Source: Apostichopus japonicus
Lineage: Eukaryota; Echinodermata; Holothuroidea; Aspidochirotida; Stichopodidae
Assembly: GCF_037975245.1 (NCBI RefSeq)
Contig: NC_092564.1
Location: forward strand, 18,444,984 to 18,508,983
Direction of reading: 5' to 3'
Length of the DNA stretch: 64,000 nucleotides
Below are positions 45,450 through 57,388 of this stretch, piece by piece. A model generated the notes under the pieces. That model did no database searches and was not told where the DNA came from. It saw only the letters and a list, made by a program, of their open reading frames with translations. How positions within the stretch are numbered: position 1 is the first letter of the stretch; each line of letters begins with the position of its first letter. The translations under genes and the position numbers were made by a program.

Positions 45450-48400
45450 GTAAGTTGACCTCTATTTGAAAGTTCACGTTCAAATTAACAACGATTGGAA
45501 GCCTTACATACGTTAACCATTACTTGGGCTATCCCTGTTGTCATGTTATTTGAATTTAAAGTGTGAGAAAATGAATGATGAATTGAAAAAACGAAACAAA
45601 ATCTCTTTTTGTTTTTTGTGAAGGTCAAATGTAACTTGAGACAGACATGTAATCATGGTAACTCAAAATTAAAATATTGAATTAACTTCATACTTGGTCA
45701 GTGGATCCAACTGAGAGAATTCAAATCCCATTGTTTTTTTATGTTGGTCAAAGGTGAGTTTGAAAACTTTGTCCTAGTCAAAAAGGTTGGAAAGCATCAT
45801 AAAATCAATTTCAATTTCACAATGAGCTTTTACAAACTGACCAATACTCTGACCTCTTGTTAGAGGTCTGCTCCATCAAAGTAGTGAAATCATCATCTGG
45901 TATTATACTGTAGCTATCAAAGGGCGACCCGTTAAATTAAAATATACATAAGAAATTGAAGTATGTTTTATAGTAAAACTATGTTTCTACATGTATGGGG
46001 ATTTAGTGTAAGGGGAAGTAAAATGAAAATATTGCTTTATACGTAATATTGTTTCTATACTGAACACAAGACTACTATACTATTTCTTATTATTACTGGT
46101 AGTAATGTGTTTATGTGGATCACATGATTTACTTAGAGCAGCCTCCAAAGCTACATAATAATAGATAAAAATGAAGATTCATCAGGCCTTTAAATGGGCA
46201 TGAGTACTGTACTTCATACATAACATTACATGCAGTAATTCAGTATAAGCACAGAAGGCTATATATAGTTAACCTTGGATTGACCTATGCCCTACACAGC
46301 CTGCTGAACTTACAACACGCTTGTCAAGAGAGCTTGCCTTAACGCACAATCTCCATTGTAAATCTAAAACTATTCGACTATATTTTGCTTTCAATAATTT
46401 TTCCACATAATAGCGAATGCTGAGCCAAAAATTCTCTCTGATATTGTCCACTCTTTCATATTTGTTGCTTTGTCCTAACTTTTGTCCGATGAAGGTACAG
46501 TAAGTAGCATATGCCCAGTAACAGCCTCATTGACTTACACACTAAATCACAAGTAATGTGGTCTCTTATGCCTAGATAGTTCTCACTAGCTAAATGCTAA
46601 CCATCATCACTGGATAGCTGACAAGTTAGCCATACATGGCACCATCAATTTTCTGTATCTTGACTGCAGATAGTTTGATATGAGAGCCTGAAGTTTGTGT
46701 CACTTGTAAACAAACCTCTTTACCCTGTAGTAAACAATACTTGTAGCTGCTCCTGGGAGGCCAAGAGGGGTCTAAAATTGCCTCAGTTGACCCAATGTTT
46801 GTACCACATGTACTTCCATTTATGTTCATCAACATGTAAGCCATAGAAAACCAAATCCTGATTCATAGCATATCAAAAAGCTGTTCTCATACTTCTTTTT
46901 GGCACTGTTCCTGAAGGTGAACAACTCGGTCGGATTGATATAGACTTTAATAGGAGTATGCCACCTGTGATGGGCTTCGTTAGCTAGCTTTGAATCTGCT
47001 GTAGTAATCTTGTACAGTAAAGAAGTACTGTAGTCTAACATATACATAGCACACACTCATGGAGTAGTCTACACAGATGGTGCAAGCTGTAGGAGTGATG
47101 TACTGTATGGAGTAATATGGCTCTTGACTGGTGTATCAGATGTTAGAGTTTGACCACTTTTGCTACATATGATTGACAGACCTGTGGCATGTTTCAATTT
47201 GAGTTGACAGTAGTGAAAGAATTGTTCGCACCAGAGGTAACCTCTGTCTGGCATGTTGCTTGAGTGTTTTATTGTTATTGTTTTTTACCCTGTTAGGATA
47301 ATGCTTGAAGTAATGTAGGACACTTCCTAGTTCTAGAAACAAAACAGTGTGTGTAGAGAAACAAATAGGAACATTATGTACAGTTGGTTCAAACATATTG
47401 TTCATTGAATGAGAATTAACTATTCCCTACAAATGGCGAGATAGAAGGTTAGAAGCATACAGTACCTGTTAAAATGAAGGCACGCAGTGCAGTGCTTATG
47501 GTACTGTAGTTAAAGGCCAAAGAACCAGCAAGCCATGTAGCACAGTAAGCACACAGTACAAGATATAGAATATTGTGAACAATGAAGATGCCATTTGGTT
47601 TGAAATTAGGAATGCCAGAAGTCATAATATTACTACAGTACATGTATTCTGGGGTTATAACAGCAATGCAATTGAATGAGGATTAGAGTTCTTAGTGTAT
47701 AAGCAGCCACTGTACATTTAAATGGACCTACTGTAGGGATGGATTCTGCCCTACATGAAGCTGCCTTTGGTTTCTTGTTTTTTATTGGATCCAATTTGAA
47801 AAAATCAAAAGATATGCTGAAGTGGAGGCTGAACTTGTAATAAAGGTCACAACCATGTAGTTGCCAGAAGATTGCCATGTGAAATCAGTACTGATTTTAA
47901 CCCTTTGATTACCAAACTTCACTTAAATTAGGCATATAAAGGCAGTACTTTCATGTAGCAGTTTTTGGTTACGATGCCGAAGGCTCAGTAATCGTGTTGG
48001 CCTGTGTGCGTGTGTATATGATGGTATCTCAAGGTATCTCAAGAAGCGCAAGCGGAGTCAATGTCATGCTTACTACTGTAGGAAGATGCCCCATGATGTG
48101 TAGATGTGCTCTATTGTTGGTGGTTCCCATTCATGCATATTGATTAGTGCGGGGGAGGCCTAACAAAAACGGCAATATCTCTTCAACCGTATGTCCGATT
48201 TAGTGAAAACGTGGTATGGTGATGTCAGTTGATTGGTACATGGTCATATAATCAAGAAATTCATTCTCATTATTATTCATGCATGGGCATGGCTAGATTG
48301 TTATCACAGTGAAAAGTTTGGAAACACGATATCTCAAGACCAACAAATTGAATCAATGTACTGGGTAGGTAGATGCCCCATGATGCGTAGAAGTGCCCTA

Positions 48401-51400
48401 TTGTTTGTGGTTTCCATCTCGTGAATATTAATGAGTGGGGCCGGGCTTATAAAATTCTTGAAAAGTCAGTATCTCTTCATCAGTATATCTGATGTAGTTC
48501 TTACTGTACTTATGGTGACATAACTACATAGTAAATAAATGCTTTTTGCAAAAACAACTTGACCTCATTAATATTCATGAGTTGGTGGGGCTGAATGGTA
48601 GATAGCAACAAAAAGCTTGTAGACGTGATATCTCAACAAACACAGTTGAATCAATGTCATACATGGTAAGTAACACACCTGAAAGTGATTTGCATTAATA
48701 GGAACTGGTATAACAATTATATACTGTAGAATTACTGTACCTGTGAATGAAATGGTCGATGCTTTGTCAACATGATAACTGATACCTTCCTTTATATGTT
48801 GTTGCAAAAGTCAATAGATAATCCTCTTCATTTTGGTGTGCACAAGTTCATTTGTATTAACATACAGGTATGGCTTACCACACTATAATATGTTAAGGCA
48901 TCAAACCACTAAACGTTTTCTTGTTTAATTGTTGCCTCCTTTTCTACACTGACAGGAACAGACGAGCAATCTGGAAATGGGCGGTGCACCGTGCTGGGGT
49001 AGCAAGGCGATGGACATGGTTGCAGGCTCAAGTTTCAGATTTGGAGTATCGTATTCGACAACACAGTGACATTTACAAACAGATTAAAGCTGCTAAGGGA
49101 ACAGTGACACTTGGTACACACCCCACCTCTGAGGAAATTCTTAGGCTTCAGTCCCTTTCTAGGTCAGGGAAGAGACATTCACCTAATGCTTCCAAAATTG
49201 CCAGGTTGGAAAAAACTAAAACTGTCTCTCCTGTTCCTCTTTCATCTGTTTTATCAAATGTTGACCATCAAAGTGCCAGACTGCATCAGTCTCTATCAAA
49301 CTGTTTATCCCCTCCACCACACACGGATGGTGACAAGTCGTCACCCCTGCAGCTGAATGGATGTGTCTATGGAAGGTCGTCAGGCAACACAGCAACAGTA
49401 ATGTTTACGCACAACCACAGATCCTCTGGTCATGTGTTAGGATTTAGTGATTCGGTAGCCCTTTCACCCGAGGAGCAATATTGTGCAAGAACTAGGCCGG
49501 TTAGATTCTATCGTAAACGGCGACTTGTAAGACCAAGAGACCTCTATCATTATAATCCCAAAGCTAAAAGGCTGTCATCAGTACGTTGTGGGTGCTGCCC
49601 TCCTAGTATGTGTGTGATGTGTGGTGGAAGGTTCAACAACTTAAAGCCACTCAACCCAGATGCAATGCCAACCCAAGCAAAGGTTGCTCATCTCGACTCT
49701 GGGTACCATCCTGTTTTATCCTTTCCATATGGTGAGTCAAGATAATTATTGTAACCTTCTTGTTGGCATGTATAGAGGGGGGGAACCCATTTTATTTCAC
49801 TTTATTGTAAACAAAGGATAATTCAGAAGCAAGGTTTCCCTATTCCTCTGTTGCTCAATTTCAGTTAAGTAAGAATTATCATCCCATATACTGCCTTCCA
49901 GAAGGTTGGTTGCTCAATTTTGTTTGGTTTTCATTAGATTGCACAGTAATGCATTTATCAGATTTCTTGTTTTATGTTTCCAAAATTAACTTATGAGTGT
50001 TTGGTCACCCAGAAGAGCCTTGAACCAACTCTTGACATCTGTGATTTTCCCCAAAATGTGGTGAAACTTACAAAATCTTTCTTGGGGTTTGTTACATTTT
50101 TGTTGAAAGCATTGAAGTATATGAAGAAAGAGAAGGTCCTAAACACATTTAAGCTGCTCAAGCAATTCAGCTTAAAGTTGATGGGATCATTTTGGACCAT
50201 TCCATGACAAAACACAAAATGCTTCCCTTGCACAGAGGATGAACCTGCACCTAAGTTGTTCATAATTATTGTGGATTTCTGGTCATGACTCATCACAAAA
50301 GCAAATTCACAAATTAATTGCATTGTGTGTGCATGGAGTAGATGGAATTGTGCTATGTGACTAGTTTGGATTGTTTATATAAAGTAATGAGAAAATCCAA
50401 GTCCAATAGTTCAATGACCTCCATAGTTTCCTTGTCTCCAGAGTTTGGTTCATTGGTTGTGTCAACAAATGCTGATAAAGTAGGCCACTGAATATACTAT
50501 GTACTAATTTTGGAACAGTTAAATTATTCTTCTACTCTAGTTTGGTCTTGGACTGGCTGGTATTTTCTTAGGAGTCTTGCAGTTTCACAACCCTATATAT
50601 TTAATATTTAGGTAACAACCATCTTTAAATCTTTTCCTTTTTAGACATTCCTCTGCCAGTTCACTTTGAATCTCTTTTGAGTAAAGGCGAAAATGAGAGA
50701 AGGGTGAAGACATCTAAGAAGTAAGTGCAGAGGTTATTCTTTCTCTCTCTAGACTTCTAAAACAAATATATGGACCATGTGATTCTACACTGGAACTTGG
50801 TTGAGAAGTCCTCTCTTGGTTTGGTATTCTACACATAACATATAACCATTGTGAAGGTTGCAAATCTAAGCAAAGAGAAGAAATGAACATTGTTAAATAT
50901 CAAACTTGGGATATTCTCAAAACTTGCCCCCAATGATGTAGATCGTAGAATAAGATCGAATGAAATGTCGGAACAATATTGTATATGTTTGATCATTTCC
51001 AGTGTTTTCCTCATTACTGCCAGTAATAAATTAATAATGAATCATATTTATATAGCGCTTAATACAGCCTTTCAAACCGCATTACAAAGTAGGATAGAGA
51101 CAAAGGAAACCAAGGAAAATAGGAACTAGGAATCAACAGAAATATTTTAAGTTGTCTCCTGCAAAAAAAAAGTGACTTAAATTTCTTCACGAATCGAAAC
51201 TAGTACCCTTCTGCTATTTGGCTGCATGCACAATCAAATTTTTAACAATAACAAACAATGAGAAGTTGTTGATGAACAATTTGGTGTTTGAGTGTGAAGC
51301 AAAAGTAATCTTATTTAAACTTGGTAATAAAGGAATATAGTTTCCATGTTGTAAGAAGTTTGGTTACTTCTTTTCAAACATTTCAGGAAGTTCTGTAGCT

Positions 51401-54400
51401 GCGAAGGTGACTTGTGTCACGGCACTCCCTAAGAAGTAGCAGAGAACTAATGTTCAGTATTGACCGTAAATTCTTAGTTGTAATCTCTGTATGGCTCCTT
51501 TACAGAAGTTATGATAGCAACAGCAGGGGTGGTGTTCCACGCCCTAGGGTATTATGTTGCATTAATATTATTGGCATGACTTTATTTGCCTGTTCTTTCT
51601 GCTCATGGATTATGAACATCACTTAGCTAGAACATCCTACTGATGTTACACCCCATTTCTCTTACAGACGAGTCAAACCTGTCGCTGCCCAACTGAAAGG
51701 GAAGAAACGGAACATCAAGAGGTTGCACAAACTCAGGCATAAAGGAAAGTTTGCAATGTTGAGCAGATCGCTGGATGGCCATATCTACGACAAGAAAGAA
51801 AAGTGCATCCAACTGAAAAACGATCGCAAGATCAAAGGTATTAGATACGATAAAGTAGTGAATTATGATTGAAATGATTGAAAACTGCAAAAATGGCATT
51901 AATGTGTGGTTAAACCTTAGTCTTATTCCTCACAATTACTGTATTTTATTCTTTGAGACTGGTTTGAAACCTCTCACATCTGAAGGTGGGTAGAATTCAA
52001 AATCATGAGACAATTCACTCCCATGCTAGTTTAAACCTTGGCCTTTCCAGTTATTGTCAAGATATGGAATAAAGTGCATGGACATTTACTGCCTTCTGTC
52101 TTGTGTACATTGGAGTTTATTGTTAGATTTGTTGCTATTGAAACAGATTTGTCTGTGCGTGACTAATTGGTAGTGACATGTATTGTTGGTAGCATGCACT
52201 GCTAAATCTTGATTAGCAAATGTGATGAATGACATCCATGAAACCTTAGTTTAGAGATCAAGGATTTTCAGCAGTTTCTCAAGTATTGCATAAAGAAGTA
52301 TATACAAATGATAGTATCAGACTAAGTATGCCAGTGACAGGAATCTTGAAAAGTAAGTGAAGAATTGAAGAAACTTAGGTCATGTGTCAATACAGTAGGT
52401 TTCTTGAAATCCTGTTTTAATGGGTGCCAAACATCCAAACCATTGGTTTTATTCTGTACTGCTTTCTCCAAAGGTAAAAAAAATTGTTGTTGCAATAGAT
52501 GTTAAGACTAAATACCCAGAAAAGCTTTCATATCATAGTCAATTGGGAATCAAGCACCTAAATCTTGCTTTAATGAGGTATATGTAATAGTGAAGAAACT
52601 CAATCTTGCATGCATTTGTTAACTGCTATAGCTGATACAGTAGATTATCCTGGTTTGGATCAGACAAATAATTCATGTTCCAACTGTGTTTATTTATTAT
52701 CCATTCCATTAGATGAAGATCTCAGGTTTTTCTCCAGGAGTAAGTCTGACTCTTGCTCTCTGCCGTCGACGCCTAAGAGTGAAGCCACAACTACCTCAGA
52801 GGAAGAACTGAGAATTTGTAGGACAGATATCAAGAAGAAGAGAACTCAAGCATATATAGGTATGTTGTTTGACATATAGTTATCAGTTACTGCTTGGGAA
52901 ATTGGGAATGTGAATATTGCTGCAAAGTCGCTTATAAGGAAGTCAGTCCTGTTCTTAAACCATTTAAATTGGTGCTGCCTATGTACCAGCATTATGTGCA
53001 GTTGGATTGCATTGAGCCATTTTGATGGTATTCAGTAAATTAATTATCCAGTATCACATTGCAAAATGGTCACAAAGTCCAAAGATGTAAAACAGTTTTT
53101 AGTTACAATGCAAAAGGCTCGGTAACCTTTGCAATCGTGCTGGCGCGTTTGTATGTGACAGCTAGCTTGTAAACACGTTATCTCAACAACCACAAATTGA
53201 ATCAATGTCATACTTGATAGGTAGATGCCCTATGGTGCCGTATTGTTTGTGGTTCCCATCTCATGAATATTAATTCTTTAAAAAGTCAATACCTCTTCAA
53301 CTATATGCCCTACTTGGTTCATTCTTGGTATGGTGATGTAACTAAACAGTAAGAACGTGTTCTTTCCAACAACAATTGTAAACATTAACATTCATGAGTG
53401 GGTGGGTGGGGCGTAATAGGAAATTGTCAAAGACAGCATGTAAACAGGATATCTCAAAAAGCACAAGTTGAATCAATGTGATACTTGGTTCTTAGCTGCT
53501 CCATAATAAATATACTTGGTTGTCATCTCATGTATATTAATGAGTGGGTGGGGCCTAATGTAAAATTTGGTTTATACTGGTATGGTAATGTTGGTAGAAA
53601 AAAGCACATTTTCTGAAATAGTGTGTTTAATTAGCTTTATACATATACTTTCGTGATACAACGTTAGTATATAGGTCGTTGCTTATGAAATCATAACATT
53701 TTACCTTATTTATATTCATGCATGTATCTGTCCTTAACTCTGTCATGGTGCATTTGTGTATATGTATGTGACATTTGCTTGTAAACTCAATGAAAGCTGG
53801 AGATCTCTCATCTTTTCTGGTTGTCACTTAATTCTTGAACAAATATAACTCACATGCTCTACATTAGTCAGATAGTTATGTGGAATTTTGAGCAAGTTGT
53901 ACGGCAAGGAATCACAGAGCCAACTGGCTGTCTGGTTATTATATGTCACTTAGCAGACTTTGTCAATATGATAACTGATTCCTGGTACCTTTCCTTTATA
54001 TGTTGTCGTATTAGTCAGTAGATAATCCTCATCATTTTGTCGTGCACAAGTTCATACAGTAAATGTTAACATGTATGGCTTACCATTGTTTAGGCATCGG
54101 GACCACTAAATGTTTTGGTTTTCTGGGGGATTTTATGCATAAACAACATAGTATTTTACAAGAGACAAAGTTCAGAGAACTCAACACTGCTACACAAAAT
54201 ATGAACATTAAATTCTTCCCAGGTATTGCATTTGTCTATATAGCAAATTAAATTGTTAGAAGCTATTTTAGAGGGTTTGAAGATCTTGTGTTTGGTAATC
54301 AATGCCTTTCTCAGATTTACACTTTGCCAACTCCTTGAAACACACAAAGACTACTTGCAGCTGTTGAAGCTACTCCCCCCCCCCCCCCCCCCCTTGCCCA

Positions 54401-57388
54401 ATATGTGGTGCAAGAACTGAATGTCTCATGTGTAAGACGTACATGGATATTGTGAGAATATCCTTTAAGTCAACTTAGATTTCCCAGTTTGGGGCCTTTT
54501 TGTTACTCGGCAGGTAACTGCTCCCTTAATTTATGAATAACTTCAAACTATGCTGACAGTTAATTATGAAACCCCCAAGTGTAATGGTATAGAAAGTGGC
54601 ACTGAATTGCTAAGGTTGATGTCTGATTTTGTCTCATTTAATTCCATTTGACAATTCCTTGGCTCGAACCAGCTGTCTTTTAGTTCTCTGCGTGACATCG
54701 TCAGTAATTACATTGTAGAGAAATTTACCTTTACATTCCACTGGTGATTCTGATGATGCTTTTGGATAAAAATCATTCAGATCAATGCAAGTTGTTAGTT
54801 TTTCTGACAGGCAAAAGTTTTAAATAGAGCAGGTAGCATCTGCTAAAAATAATTCAGAATGGCTGCATAATTTATGTAATGAGTTTATTAAGTTTGATAG
54901 CAATTTGGGAATGTAAAATGCCAAGGCAAAAGAAAGTTTCTTCCCAAGTTTTCACATCATGCGCACCTGAAGTTAAAGAGTCAAGCATGGTGTCTGTAGG
55001 AAAGAAAGGGCCTGCATAGTTGTATTGAGGTTGCAGTCTTGATTGCAACAATGTCATGGAGATTCCATTGCTCTTTGCACACCCGCATAGTTTTGACATT
55101 TTCCATCAATTCACGTTATCGTCCTTTTATCTCCTTACAGAGAGAAAGAGCAGAGAGAGGAGCATATCCTTGCCCAACATTGGTGTCCGCCCTCAATCTG
55201 CAGCTTCGACTCCCCCCGACAGCAAACCATCCACTCCGACTGCCCAGCTCGGTTGCTCCCTCCCATCTTCTACACTGCAGAGCATGAACAAGAAGAAGGC
55301 AGTCGCAGGGGGCGATGCATACGACATAGACAATATCGTCATTCCGTACTCGATGTTGGCATCGACTAGAGTGGAGAAACTTCACTACAAAGAGATTGAC
55401 ACTCCGGGATGGAGGATGGTTATCAATGGTGTGATGACTGACCTCAGTCATCATCCGGAGGAACCAATCAATCTTCCCCAGCCAGAGGATGTTGTCGAAG
55501 AGGTAGGATTTACAAGGATTCATTACTACTACCCAGTGGCTCTGTTGCTCAGAAGAAATTTAAGTTTACTATAGAAAATGGAAGAAGCAGAAATTTTGCT
55601 ATCATATCAAGCACTGCTCAATTAGTTGCTAGTTTGTCTCTCTTCAGTGCCATTGTTTGAACAGAAGTAGCCAAAATAAACAGCCAGATGGTCAGAGACT
55701 ACAACCAGTTCTGGTAAATTTAAGAGAGGTTCGTCTGGACTTCAAAAAAAAAATCTCGATTGACCATATTGACTTTGCTAACATATCAAAGTGCAATCAA
55801 TCACTTAAAGCAAATACATGGTTTCAAGTCTAATATCTAGTGTTGGTTGAATGATTTTAACAGACTGGCTTAATTATTTCTCCTTTATTAACTTTGTTTC
55901 TTCTTCCTCCGGCAAGTTTTTGACTGTGGTCAGGTTGAAATATTTCAACAGTGAAGCGATGTGGTGTTTGTCTTAATGACAAGCTCATAAACAGATCAAA
56001 CAATCTTTCTGCACATCTGTGGACTTTCTACAAAATATTCTGTTTGTGCAAACATCATACTGAAAACAATATCAATTATAATTTCAGAGACAATGTGTTC
56101 AATCGTTGACGAAAAGACTTTCACTTTCGTCCCAACCAGCTATCTGCGGCTGCTGCTGCTGGACATTCTCTGTTACATGCTCATGGACATACATATCTAA
56201 ACACAGTAGAACTTAGATGATATGTGTATGGCACACAGAAAGTCTGTACATGCAATGGTGCAATCAATTTAGGAACCAGCAATAAAATGAACTGTTAGTG
56301 GATGGTGTGGAACTCCTTTCAATTGTCTGTCATCATTGTGTTAATTTGGATGTGAGTTAGCCAGTTAAGTCTGTCCATTGTCACCCCCCCCACCACCAAA
56401 GAAAAGGGGGAACAAAATTAGAAAATGTCTATGTAGTTTTGCAAGCTCACTAGTGTTGTGTTATATTTGATCAGTTGAATAGCTCTATTACAAGCTGTGT
56501 GGGTTAGTAGCAGCTCATCCTTATTTCAATGGCAACAATACAATGAACTAGTTTTGATCAATTCAACATGATGGAAATGATTGTTTGAATGAATCTTTTG
56601 TTTGTCTTTTTCTTTTACCTGATAGTAAGCATTTTTCTTTATCCTCATTCCAGGACGAGAGCACAGCCGACGGCGACTACACTATTCGTCACCTGCAGTA
56701 TGAGATCACAGAGAAGAAGAAATTCTTGGCCATATTGGCGAATCAGGGCAACGCAGCCTCTGGTGCTGGCAGACGTTCAAGGAGGACTAGAAATAACAGT
56801 TCTAATAGCACCCCGGACCCCCTGTCACCGAATGGGAGTATCTCAGAACACTCTCTTCATTCGAACTTTGATTCGCCAATGAGTCCTTCACCCTTGGCTA
56901 CTCCTAACCACACCGCTACTCCAAATGCTGCTCCTCCTCCTCCTCCTTCCACTACTCCAGCAGCAGCAGATTCATCGATCCCAAGACAACTCAGGAGTAC
57001 TTCATCAGACAAGAGGAGGATATCATTTGGAAGCGACTCTCAGTCTTCGTTCGACGAGGGGGTCTCGGACCCGGTTCACGGATGGTCCAGACGTGCCTTC
57101 CCTCTGACAGATGAGGAAGTGTCGGAAATCAGTATCAGTACTCAGCAGGAGCCTCACAAGCCACTGTTCAATTACAGGACTCGGCCCCCCAGCATTTCCC
57201 TGGGTGTCCCACCCTTTGAATCGGAAGATGATAGCTCTGGTAGTGACAAGGAGGTGGATGACCCAAATGACCCAGAATGGACGGTAGTCGCAAAAAGAAA
57301 ACAACCCAAAGCAGAGTCCCCTACCGATGATGATCCCCTGGTGTTGCATCTGGCCGTCAAGAAAGAGGGGGTTTCTAGCCCATCATGA
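44104..57388 (+). CDS. KANSL1: KANSL1, KAT8 regulatory NSL complex subunit 1 (7 coding exons)
   Basis: Joined exons: 44104-45449, 48956-49731, 50645-50720, 51668-51837, 52713-52859, 55141-55502, 56654-57388. All are GT/AG and in phase; 3612 nt, 1203 residues. KANSL1 is the scaffold of the nuclear NSL complex, binding WDR5 and the acetyltransferase KAT8/MOF, which acetylates histone H4. Recognised by the N-terminus [10 protein letters not shown], a helix at about 290-314, an acidic [11 protein letters not shown] (about 420-430), the hallmark block [20 protein letters not shown] and [19 protein letters not shown] (455-495), the WDR5-type ARTRPV (626-631), a Cys cluster (660-671) and the PEHE domain (about 895-985; [16 protein letters not shown]). 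The start was chosen at 44104 because an upstream in-frame ATG (44077) lies before the acceptor at 44096. Length is slightly above the roughly 1100 residues of vertebrate forms. Confidence 0.95.
45450..48955 (+). other. KANSL1: KANSL1 intron 1
   Basis: 3.5 kb intron. No embedded gene is seen; the right third is occupied by the duplicated repeat block (47945-48925). Confidence 0.8.
47945..48925 (+). repeat. Composite repeat block, copy in KANSL1 intron 1
   Basis: About three diverged units of about 290 bp with the landmarks GATATCTCAA, TTGAATCAATGTCATAC, GTAGATGCCCCATGATG, CTATTGTTTGTGGTTCCCAT and GAATATTAATGAGTGGGG. A tail follows (GATAACTGATACC, TTCCTTTATATGTTGT, GTGCACAAGTTCAT, ACCACTAAACGTTTTC) that ends about 35 bp before the exon 2 acceptor. 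The same series is in intron 5 at 53095-54125. Confidence 0.8.
48956..49731 (+). CDS. KANSL1: KANSL1 coding exon 2
   Basis: Acceptor CTGACAG, donor TATG|GTGAGT. Encodes residues 449-707, with the most conserved block (WKWAVHRAG...DLEYRIRQ), the ARTRPV WDR5-binding motif (candidate key Arg at 627), a basic RKRRLVRP run and a CGCC...CVMC cluster. Ends VLSFPY, matching the VLAFPDD of vertebrates. Confidence 0.95.
50645..50720 (+). CDS. KANSL1: KANSL1 coding exon 3
   Basis: Acceptor CTTTTTAG, donor GAA|GTAAGT. Encodes residues 708-732 ([20 protein letters not shown]), the counterpart of the vertebrate SLHFQSML segment. Confidence 0.9.
51038..51235 (-). repeat. Degenerate SINE in KANSL1 intron 3
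   Basis: Begins with TATTTATATAGCGCTTAA, the complement of the local SINE tail, and ends with GAATCGAAAC, the complement of a B-box-like sequence. Its middle is diverged. Same family as 15415-15713. Confidence 0.55.
51668..51837 (+). CDS. KANSL1: KANSL1 coding exon 4
   Basis: Acceptor CTCTTACAG, donor AAAG|GTATTA. Encodes residues 733-789, strongly basic ([19 protein letters not shown]), probably a nuclear-localisation or nucleic-acid contact region. Confidence 0.85.
52713..52859 (+). CDS. KANSL1: KANSL1 coding exon 5
   Basis: Acceptor CCATTAG, donor ATAG|GTATGT. Encodes residues 790-838 ([19 protein letters not shown], ...[11 protein letters not shown]). Ser/Thr-Pro-rich and probably phosphorylated; low conservation expected. 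Confidence 0.85.
53095..54125 (+). repeat. Composite repeat block, copy in KANSL1 intron 5
   Basis: Two to three units with the same landmarks as 47945-48925, followed by the same tail (GATAACTGATTCC, TTCCTTTATATGTTGT, GTGCACAAGTTCAT, ACCACTAAATGTTTT). An extra segment at about 53860-53940 includes the inverted GCCAGTTGGC motif. Confidence 0.8.
54374..54393. repeat. Poly-C run
   Basis: About 20 consecutive C in KANSL1 intron 5. One of more than ten G or C homopolymers of at least 10 bases in the window. Confidence 0.95.
55141..55502 (+). CDS. KANSL1: KANSL1 coding exon 6 (PEHE domain start)
   Basis: Acceptor TCCTTACAG, donor GAG|GTAGGA, phase 0. Encodes residues 839-959. [20 protein letters not shown], then [12 protein letters not shown], is the start of the PEHE domain that binds KAT8/MOF. 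Confidence 0.95.
56654..57388 (+). CDS. KANSL1: KANSL1 coding exon 7 and stop
   Basis: Acceptor TCATTCCAG; encodes residues 960-1203, stop TGA 57386-57388. It finishes the PEHE domain ([19 protein letters not shown]), then a Ser/Pro-rich tail with a polyproline run (APPPPPS), [13 protein letters not shown] (matching vertebrate WERRTFPL) and a lysine-rich end. Confidence 0.95.
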   Translation, partial: DESTADGDYTIRHLQYEITEKKKFLAILANQGNAASGAGRRSRRTRNNSSNSTPDPLSPNGSISEHSLHSNFDSPMSPSPLATPNHTATPNAAPPPPPSTTPAAADSSIPRQLRSTSSDKRRISFGSDSQSSFDEGVSDPVHGWSRRAFPLTDEEVSEISISTQQEPHKPLFNYRTRPPSISLGVPPFESEDDSSGSDKEVDDPNDPEWTVVAKRKQPKAESPTDDDPLVLHLAVKKEGVSSPS

